From positions 1-14,811 of the forward strand of contig NZ_CALUAK010000062.1 of assembly GCF_943914015.1 (NCBI RefSeq): 14,811 nucleotides of DNA, given 5' to 3'. The position numbers and the translations under genes are program-made. The notes beneath the pieces are model-generated. The model was not told the DNA's origin, ran no database searches, and was given only the letters and a program-made list of their open reading frames with translations. Positions 1-4,485 of this stretch are shown piece by piece (the first letter of the stretch is position 1; each line of letters opens with the position of its first letter). The stretch comes from an uncultured Corynebacterium sp. Lineage in GTDB: Bacteria; Actinomycetota; Actinomycetes; Mycobacteriales; Mycobacteriaceae.

Positions 1-1
1 C

Positions 2-607
2 GCCGTGGGTTACCAGCCGACCCTGGCTGACGAGATGGGCATCCTGCAGGAGCGCATTACGTCGACGAAGGGTCGTTCCATTACGTCACTGCAGGCCGTG
101 TACGTGCCTGCCGATGACTACACGGACCCGGCCCCGGCTACGACGTTCGCCCACCTAGATGCGACCACTGAGCTTGACCGTGGCATTGCTTCTAAGGGTA
201 TTTACCCAGCAGTGAACCCGCTGACCTCCACGTCTCGTATCCTAGAGCCGTCGATCGTCGGCGAGCGTCACTACAATGTCGCCCAGCGCGTGATCGGAAT
301 TCTGCAGAAGAACAAGGAGCTGCAGGACATCATCGCCATCCTCGGTATGGATGAACTCGGTGAGGAAGACAAGATCACCGTGCAGCGTGCACGTCGTATC
401 GAGCGCTTCCTCGGCCAGAACTTCTTCGTTGCTGAGAAGTTCACCGGTAACCCGGGCTCCTACGTGCCGCTGGAGGAGACCATTGATGCGTTCGAGCGTA
501 TCTGCGACGGTGAGTTTGACGCTTACCCGGAGCAGGCATTCAACGGCATCGGTGGCCTGGACGATGTTGAGGCTAACTACAAGAAGATGAGCGAGAACAA
601 TGGCTAG
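2..607 (+). CDS. atpD: ATP synthase F1 subunit beta, C-terminal part (5' end outside window)
   Basis: This is the catalytic beta subunit of the membrane-bound F1Fo ATP synthase, which makes ATP from ADP and phosphate using the proton gradient. The reading frame is open from base 2, so the gene enters from the left and its P-loop lies outside the window; 201 residues remain. The beta-subunit signatures seen are AVGYQPTLADEMG at the very start, the block SITSLQAVYVPADDYTDPAPATTFAHLDATTELDR, and the C-terminal helical domain with DELGEED (bases 350-370), the counterpart of the DELSEED lever that contacts gamma. A GTG at 5-7 is an internal valine codon, not a start. The stop overlaps atpC by 8 bp, which implies translational coupling. 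The identification is certain. Confidence 0.98.
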   Translation, partial: AVGYQPTLADEMGILQERITSTKGRSITSLQAVYVPADDYTDPAPATTFAHLDATTELDRGIASKGIYPAVNPLTSTSRILEPSIVGERHYNVAQRVIGILQKNKELQDIIAILGMDELGEEDKITVQRARRIERFLGQNFFVAEKFTGNPGSYVPLEETIDAFERICDGEFDAYPEQAFNGIGGLDDVEANYKKMSENNG

Positions 608-977
608 TATCACCACGGATTTGGTCGCTGTTGAGGGAAAATTGTGGTCTGGTGAGGCCTCAATTGTTACCGCACAGACCACCGAAGGTGAGATTGGCAT
701 CCTGCCCGGTCACGAACCAATTCTCGGACAGCTCGTGGAGAACGGTGTTGTCACCATCCAGCCAGTTGATGGTGAGAAGCTGGTCGCGGCCGTCAAGGGT
801 GGGTTCTTGTCGGTTACAGCCAACGGTGTGATCGTGCTGGCTGACTACGCTCAGTGGGCCGAAGACATTGATGAGTCGGAGGCATCGCGAGAGCTAGAAA
901 GCGCTGAGGACGAGGACGCAAAGAACCTCGCCGAGGCACGCGTAAAGGCGATCCAACGCAAGAACAAGGGTATCTAA
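600..977 (+). CDS. atpC: ATP synthase F1 subunit epsilon
   Basis: Epsilon belongs to the rotor stalk of F1Fo ATP synthase, couples gamma to the c-ring and can inhibit ATP hydrolysis. The protein has 125 residues. The N-terminal beta-sandwich runs over about residues 1-85 and shows the family motif GEIGILPGHEPILGQL and the strand KGGFLSVTANGVIVLAD. The C-terminal part (about 90-125) is a charged helix, EASRELESAEDEDAKNLAEARVKAIQRKN, in a region that is often short in Actinobacteria. The ATG lies inside the end of atpD (8-bp overlap), the usual arrangement for the last gene of an atp operon. A strong hairpin terminator begins 12 bp after the stop, so the operon ends here. Confidence 0.97.
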   Translation: MASITTDLVAVEGKLWSGEASIVTAQTTEGEIGILPGHEPILGQLVENGVVTIQPVDGEKLVAAVKGGFLSVTANGVIVLADYAQWAEDIDESEASRELESAEDEDAKNLAEARVKAIQRKNKGI

Positions 978-989
978 CCCTTCATCCCC

Positions 990-1018
990 AAAGGCTCCGC
1001 ATTATGCGGAGCCTTTTT
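990..1018 (+). terminator. Rho-independent terminator of the atp operon
   Basis: The stem AAAGGCTCCGC (990-1000) pairs perfectly with GCGGAGCCTTT (1006-1016) around the 5-nt loop ATTAT, and the descending arm runs into a T-tract. It sits 12 bp after the atpC stop and closes the ATP synthase operon. Confidence 0.93.
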
Positions 1019-1215
1019 GCGTATCTACTAAGAAATGGACGCCGAAAGCACATGGATTAACCTTCGTAGAGAGCCGCTCATTGGGGGATACAGAGAGGTT
1101 TGCTCTAGCGTCTCAGGCGAACGTTGTGCAGTCACAGGAATAGCTCCTTCGGGGGAGCTTTGGGGGCGCGGGAGAAGCCCACAATGAGCAAATGCTCAGC
1201 GAAATAGTCATTCGT

Positions 1216-1244
1216 TTCCTAAAACTTTGGAGGTGCGCTACAGT
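1216..1244 (+). promoter_or_regulatory. Candidate promoter for the DUF2550-nucS cluster
   Basis: A weak -35 TTCCTA (1216-1221) is separated by 17 bp from a -10-like TACAGT (1239-1244). It lies just downstream of the TGAGCA-AA-TGCTCA palindrome. The match is modest and the leader to the ATG would be about 115 nt, so this is tentative. Confidence 0.25.
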
Positions 1245-1367
1245 GGCTAGAAAGGGCAAAAGGTTTTAATCAAGACCAATTTATGTTTACTAGTGTCTGG
1301 CGCTAGCTAGCTCTGGTAGATAGCTGTCCGTAGCTTATTCCGACGTCTAAGCGAAAGAGAGAGTCAG

Positions 1368-1766
1368 ATGATAGCAGCAATCATGTGTGCGATCGTAATC
1401 GTGGTTCTCTTTTTGCTGTGGCTTCGTCACAATCGCATTGGACAGCAGATAGGATTCCGGCGGGTTGGAACAGACACGAACTTTCGCACAGGGCGGATAC
1501 GTTACGTGGATGACACCGCCGGAATTTTTATTTTCCCCTCCTTTACAGCTGAGCCATACATCTCTCTGAACCGCGTCACCATCGACATCTTGGATAAGAA
1601 AGACGATGTCTACCTTATCCAGAGCGAACGAATGGAGCTTGAGATGCAGCTGAATCGCAGCGAAGAGATGGCTTTTACCTCCTGGCTTGAGTCGGCACCT
1701 TCTCGTCGACAGCAGAGTGTGGATAAGGCTGGCTTCAGGCGATTCATTTCCCGCCGCGCCCAATAG
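1368..1766 (+). CDS. DUF2550 family single-pass membrane protein
   Basis: This is a 132-residue protein of the actinobacterial DUF2550 type, whose function is unknown. Residues 1-20 (MIAAIMCAIVIVVLFLLWLR) form one membrane helix with a short outside N-terminus. The rest is a soluble, presumably cytoplasmic domain with basic patches, containing GRIRYVDDTAGIFIFPSFTAEPYISLNRV. The ATG at 1368 follows a purine-rich GAAAGAGAGAG stretch, a plausible ribosome binding site. The position between the ATP synthase operon and nucS is what I recall for this family in corynebacteria and mycobacteria, and it supports the assignment. nucS starts 14 bp after the stop. Nothing in the sequence reveals a biochemical role. 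Confidence 0.85.
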   Translation: MIAAIMCAIVIVVLFLLWLRHNRIGQQIGFRRVGTDTNFRTGRIRYVDDTAGIFIFPSFTAEPYISLNRVTIDILDKKDDVYLIQSERMELEMQLNRSEEMAFTSWLESAPSRRQQSVDKAGFRRFISRRAQ

Positions 1767-1767
1767 G

Positions 1768-1773
1768 TAATGT
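1768..1773 (+). promoter_or_regulatory. Possible -10 box for leaderless nucS transcription
   Basis: TAATGT matches TANNNT and ends exactly 7 nt before the nucS ATG, where no convincing Shine-Dalgarno is visible. That spacing would put the transcription start on the start codon. The gene could also simply be read through from the DUF2550 gene, so this box is less certain than the others of its kind in the window. Confidence 0.4.
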
Positions 1774-1780
1774 TGTAAGA

Positions 1781-2473
1781 ATGCGACTCATTCTTACTCA
1801 CTGCACTGTCGATTACGTCGGCCGGCTGGAAAGCCATCTGGAGCCTGCCGATCGCCTCATCATCGTGAAGAACGATGGCTCGGTGTCCGTGCACGCCGAT
1901 GACAGGGCATACAAGCCACTGAACTGGATGAGTCCTCCCTGCACCCTTAAAGAGATGGAGATCGAGGCTGCAGACGGCGAAGACACGGGGGAGAAGCTGT
2001 GGGTCGTGGAATCCAAGAAGGGGGAGCAGCTCCGGATAACTCTGCATGAGGTCTACGAAGACATTTCCCGGGACCTTGGTGTCGATCCTGGTTTGGAAAA
2101 GGACGGCGTGGAAGCGCATCTTCAGCAGCTTCTCGCAGAGCATGTAGAGACGTTGGGAGCGGGGTACAGCCTCGTTCGCCGTGAGTACCCCACGCCGATT
2201 GGACCGGTTGATCTGCTGTGCAGAAATGCTGATGGAGAGACCGTGGCAGTGGAAGTGAAGCGTCGCGGTGGCATCGACGGTGTGGAGCAGCTGACTCGAT
2301 ATGTGGAGCTTCTGAATAGGGATGAGCTGCTGAGTCCTGTCCACGGTGTGTTCGCCGCTCAGCAGATCAAGCCGCAAGCACGCACCCTGGCAGAGGATCG
2401 TGGTTTCCGCTGCATTGTGCTCGACTACCAAGCGATGCGTGGTATCCCGTCAGACAAGCTGACGCTTTTCTAG
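1781..2473 (+). CDS. nucS: Mismatch-specific endonuclease NucS/EndoMS
   Basis: NucS (EndoMS) cuts both strands at mismatched base pairs and provides the mismatch repair of Actinobacteria that lack MutS/MutL; the C. glutamicum enzyme is known to be stimulated by the replication beta clamp. The protein has 230 residues, the normal length. The N-terminal DNA-binding and dimerisation domain (about 1-110) opens with MRLILTHCTVDYVGRLESHL. The C-terminal RecB-like nuclease domain carries PIGPVDLLCR with D144 and VAVEVKRRGG with E158 and K160, the metal-binding D-ExK triad. The C-terminus DKLTLF resembles a clamp-binding peptide. The ATG at 1781 matches the usual family N-terminus but has no clear Shine-Dalgarno. 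A small Cys/His gene starts 13 bp after the stop. Confidence 0.95.
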   Translation: MRLILTHCTVDYVGRLESHLEPADRLIIVKNDGSVSVHADDRAYKPLNWMSPPCTLKEMEIEAADGEDTGEKLWVVESKKGEQLRITLHEVYEDISRDLGVDPGLEKDGVEAHLQQLLAEHVETLGAGYSLVRREYPTPIGPVDLLCRNADGETVAVEVKRRGGIDGVEQLTRYVELLNRDELLSPVHGVFAAQQIKPQARTLAEDRGFRCIVLDYQAMRGIPSDKLTLF

Positions 2474-2486
2474 AAGAGGAAGGGCC

Positions 2487-2762
2487 GTGGGAAGAAAAAA
2501 TAGGCGCGCGTCACACATAAGGAGACCACTACCCCCGGATGGTTCGAGTTTCGTTCCAACCTCGACAGTAAACGTTGGTGGGATTCAGTACCGGGTCAGG
2601 CCATTTGGCTCTTCTCGGGCGACCAAGTTCTACATTTGCCCCGGGTGCAATCAGAATATTCCCCCAAGAGTCGCCCACGTTGTGGCGTGGTACGCAGACC
2701 GAGACGGGGACGATCGTCGCCATTGGCATCGCCACTGCTGGGACGTGTTTGCCGGTAGGTAG
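2487..2762 (+). CDS. Small Cys/His (probable zinc-binding) protein downstream of nucS
   Basis: This is a 91-residue basic protein of unproven function. The GTG start at 2487 is supported by a strong purine-rich site (GAAGAGGAAGGG, ending 2-3 nt before the GTG) and by the 13-bp gap after nucS, which implies co-transcription. Residues 1-25 are basic and probably disordered. The core has CPGC (C51, C54), then H64, then RRHWHRHCW with H79, H81, H83 and C84, consistent with one zinc site of treble-clef or HNH-like type; no complete HNH nuclease motif is evident. As I recall, similar short proteins in Actinobacteria are often labelled 'ATP/GTP-binding protein', but I see no Walker motif here. The context suggests a link to DNA repair or nucleic-acid binding; that is inference. 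Confidence 0.8.
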   Translation: MGRKNRRASHIRRPLPPDGSSFVPTSTVNVGGIQYRVRPFGSSRATKFYICPGCNQNIPPRVAHVVAWYADRDGDDRRHWHRHCWDVFAGR

Positions 2763-2787
2763 GCGTCGCGGTGCTTTACCCAAAAAG

Positions 2788-2815
2788 AAGCCTCGTTCAA
2801 AAATGAACGAGGCTT
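2788..2815 (-). terminator. Terminator between convergent genes (mainly for the epimerase)
   Basis: A 12-bp perfect stem AAGCCTCGTTCA (2788-2799) and TGAACGAGGCTT (2804-2815) encloses the tetraloop AAAA. Read on the minus strand it is followed by CTTTTTGGG, a usable U-tract, so it best serves the epimerase gene. On the plus strand the following run is poor, but the stem may also stop transcripts from the nucS cluster. A small second hairpin CCGC-TTTA-GCGG follows at 2818-2829. Confidence 0.85.
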
Positions 2816-2835
2816 GTCCGCTTTAGCGGGGGTAG

Positions 2836-3294
2836 TTACTTAGCAGGCTCGGTGAGCTCGAGGAGAACTCCGCCTGCATCCTTCGGGTGAACGAAGTTGA
2901 TGCGTGCACCGCCGGTGCCGGTCTTGGCCTCGGGGTAGAGAACGCGCATGCCCTGAGCCTTGATGTGCTCGGTAAGAGCGTCAAGGTTGTTGACACGCAG
3001 GCACATCTGCTGGATGCCGGGGCCCTTCTTTTCCAGGAACTTGCCGATGGTGGAGTCGGGGGACAGGGGAGCGAGAAGCTGAATCATGCCCTCCTTCTCG
3101 GTGATGTTCTTCGGGCCGATCATAGCCTCAGCTACGCCCTGCTCTTCGTTCTTTTCGACGTGGTGGCAAACCCAGCCGTAGACGCTGCGGTAGTGCTCGA
3201 TGGCCTCGTCCAGGTCCGGCACAGCGATGCCGACGTGGTCGAGACAGGTTACATACTCGTGGGGGATTTCAATCCCAGAAACATCGTTACTCAT
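2836..3294 (-). CDS. mce: Methylmalonyl-CoA epimerase
   Basis: The enzyme interconverts (2R)- and (2S)-methylmalonyl-CoA in the cytoplasm, linking propionyl-CoA metabolism to succinyl-CoA through methylmalonyl-CoA mutase. It is a 152-residue vicinal-oxygen-chelate (VOC) protein with two beta-alpha-beta-beta-beta halves. The first half has LDHVGIAVPDLDEAIEHY (metal ligand H20) and IQLLAPL (Q72). The second has GPGIQQMCLRV and the C-terminal GGVLLELTEP (E146). The typical second-half metal histidine is replaced by Q95-Q96. The actinobacterial block NFVHPKDAGGV is intact. The ATG at 3294 has no Shine-Dalgarno but has a -10-like TAGACT 7 nt upstream, suggesting leaderless expression. The gene is divergent from the thiamine-binding gene across only 24 bp. 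The paralogue-rich VOC fold is the only ambiguity, and length and motifs favour the epimerase. Confidence 0.92.
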   Translation of the reverse strand: MSNDVSGIEIPHEYVTCLDHVGIAVPDLDEAIEHYRSVYGWVCHHVEKNEEQGVAEAMIGPKNITEKEGMIQLLAPLSPDSTIGKFLEKKGPGIQQMCLRVNNLDALTEHIKAQGMRVLYPEAKTGTGGARINFVHPKDAGGVLLELTEPAK

Positions 3295-3301
3295 GTCTAC
3301 T

Positions 3302-3307
3302 AGTCTA
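3302..3307 (-). promoter_or_regulatory. -10 box of the epimerase gene (leaderless geometry)
   Basis: On the minus strand, TAGACT is followed by exactly 7 nt (AGTAGAC) and then the ATG at 3294. No -35 is recognisable; it would fall inside the divergent gene. Bases 3306-3307 are shared with the -10 box of that divergent gene. Confidence 0.6.
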
Positions 3308-3311
3308 CTCT
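3306..3311 (+). promoter_or_regulatory. -10 box of the thiamine-binding protein gene (leaderless geometry)
   Basis: TACTCT is followed by exactly 7 nt (GGAAAGC) and then the ATG at 3319. GGAAAG could alternatively be a weak ribosome binding site, although it sits very close to the first ATG. The box overlaps the opposing -10 box by 2 bp. Confidence 0.55.
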
Positions 3312-3318
3312 GGAAAGC

Positions 3319-3612
3319 ATGATGATTGCTTTCTCAGTCGCGCCCGTTTCCGAGGAAATGTCCGAAGCGGTGGCGCGCGCCGTCAAAATTGTCCGAGAAT
3401 CTGGTCTCCCCAATGAAACTAACGCCATGTTTACCCTCATTGAGGGTGAGTGGGACGAACTTATGGACGTTGTGAAACGTGCCACAGATGCGGTTTTGGA
3501 GGTCAGCCCCCGCGCTTCGCTTGTCATCAAGGCCGATATCCGCCCCGGTTGGAATAATCGTCTGACCGGAAAGGTTGAGGATATGGAAACGGCTATGAAG
3601 GAGTTGAAGTAA
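3319..3612 (+). CDS. MTH1187/YkoF-type thiamine-binding protein (DUF77)
   Basis: This is a 97-residue protein of the MTH1187 family (formerly DUF77, ferredoxin-like fold), members of which bind thiamine or related pyrimidines. The family pattern runs through the chain: MIAFSVAPVSEEMSEAVARAVKIVRESGLPNETNAMFTLIEGEWDELMDVVKRA with the typical GL-x-x-E/N-x-x-x-T turn, then SLVIKADIRPG, then a C-terminal helix. Two ATGs stand in tandem (3319 and 3322); the first is 7 nt after a -10-like TACTCT. No TPP riboswitch and no ykoEDC transporter gene is present nearby, so a direct thiamine-salvage role is not shown by context. The stop abuts the next start with no gap, so the two genes form an operon. Confidence 0.85.
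   Translation: MMIAFSVAPVSEEMSEAVARAVKIVRESGLPNETNAMFTLIEGEWDELMDVVKRATDAVLEVSPRASLVIKADIRPGWNNRLTGKVEDMETAMKELK
3598..3603 (+). promoter_or_regulatory. Ribosome binding site of the YbbN-like gene
   Basis: AAGGAG lies 9 nt before the GTG at 3613, inside the last codons of the preceding gene. It supports the GTG as start and points to coupled translation. Confidence 0.8.
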
Positions 3613-4395
3613 GTGGCAGGTGTCTTTGATCTAAGTTCGCTTAAAAAGGACGCACAGTCAGCAACTGGAGGGGGTGCACACGAGGTTCTCGTTACTGCCC
3701 AGAATGTGCAGGAAATCCTGACCTCCTCGCAACAGAAGCCGGTGATCCTTCATATCGGTTCGAGCAGGTCTCCCGAATCCGATGAGATGCGGAAGAATTT
3801 CAACGAACTTCACAACGAAGCTTTCACCTACGCATACGTCGATGCCGACTCCACCCCCGAAGTCGCAGGTGCTCTCGGGGTTCAGGCGATTCCAACTGTG
3901 GTCGCCTTCATCGGCGGACGGCCTGCAGGATCTTTCCAAGGTGGCCAACCCCGACAGGTGCTGGAACAACTGGTCTCCCAGGTGGCACCAGGCGAGCAGG
4001 CCCCCGCTGATCCGCGCATCGACAATGCCCAGGCTCTTCTGCAGTCGGGAAACCTTGTGGAGGCCGAGGCAGCGTTTGATGCCATCCTCAAGGAGGAGCC
4101 CGGCAATAAGACAGCCAAGAGTGGCCTGAGCCGTACGCACCTCTTGCAGCGCGTGGCGGCGGGGCCGAGTGCTGAGCAGTCGAGTCCGCTCGACGCGGAA
4201 CTCATCGCAGCGGATGAGGAGGCAGCACAGGGAAATCTTCCCGCTGCATTCTCCCGCCTTTTGGCTCAACTAGTTCGCCTTGCCGGCGATGACAAGGAGA
4301 CGGTGAAGAATCGTCTCATTGAGCTGTTCTCGGCCTTTGAGGGGGCTCCTGAGGTGGACGAGGCTCGTCGAAAGATGGCAAACGCTCTGTTCTAA
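3613..4395 (+). CDS. YbbN/CnoX-like thioredoxin-fold protein with TPR region
   Basis: This is a 260-residue cytoplasmic protein. Residues 24-125 form a thioredoxin fold with the conserved cis-proline segment VQAIPTVVAFIGGRP (P94). The active-site position of WCGPC reads SRSPE, so both redox cysteines are absent, and there is no cysteine anywhere in the protein. Residues about 134-260 are helical TPR-like repeats ending in EARRKMANALF, the typical YbbN C-terminus. E. coli YbbN (CnoX) is a chaperone-like 'chaperedoxin' that hands substrates to GroEL and DnaK; a holdase role without redox chemistry is inferred here. The GTG at 3613 directly follows the upstream stop and has AAGGAG at 9 nt. A bidirectional terminator follows the gene. 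Confidence 0.9.
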   Translation: MAGVFDLSSLKKDAQSATGGGAHEVLVTAQNVQEILTSSQQKPVILHIGSSRSPESDEMRKNFNELHNEAFTYAYVDADSTPEVAGALGVQAIPTVVAFIGGRPAGSFQGGQPRQVLEQLVSQVAPGEQAPADPRIDNAQALLQSGNLVEAEAAFDAILKEEPGNKTAKSGLSRTHLLQRVAAGPSAEQSSPLDAELIAADEEAAQGNLPAAFSRLLAQLVRLAGDDKETVKNRLIELFSAFEGAPEVDEARRKMANALF

Positions 4396-4428
4396 CCGCA
4401 CATAGCAATACAACGCTGAAAATAAAGT

Positions 4429-4458
4429 ACCGGGCGTGAGGTGATCCTCACGCCCGGT
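4429..4458 (+). terminator. Bidirectional terminator between the YbbN-like and surface-protein genes
   Basis: A perfect 13-bp stem ACCGGGCGTGAGG (4429-4441) and CCTCACGCCCGGT (4446-4458) encloses the loop TGAT. It is followed by TTGTTATT on the plus strand and, read in reverse, by ACTTTATTTT. It lies between two convergent stops (4395 and 4486) and should serve both. Confidence 0.93.
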
Positions 4459-4485
4459 TTGTTATTCAGTTTTCAAACGCGCTCG

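Larger units (their letters stand above)
978..1367. other. Gene-free gap between atpC and the DUF2550 gene
   Basis: This 390-bp stretch holds the atp terminator and then no credible ORF on either strand. Visible structure: a hairpin AGCTCC/GGAGCT with loop TTCGGG (1142-1159); a palindrome TGAGCA-AA-TGCTCA (1185-1198); a candidate promoter at 1216-1244; and a 10-bp palindrome GCTAGCTAGC (1302-1311). I recognise no tRNA, riboswitch or known small RNA. It probably carries the promoter and leader of the DUF2550-nucS cluster. Confidence 0.6.

Noticed and set aside
3295..3318. TPP riboswitch before the thiamine-binding protein gene
   Set aside because: Only 24 bp separate it from the divergent gene and the predicted transcript is leaderless, so no aptamer can fit.
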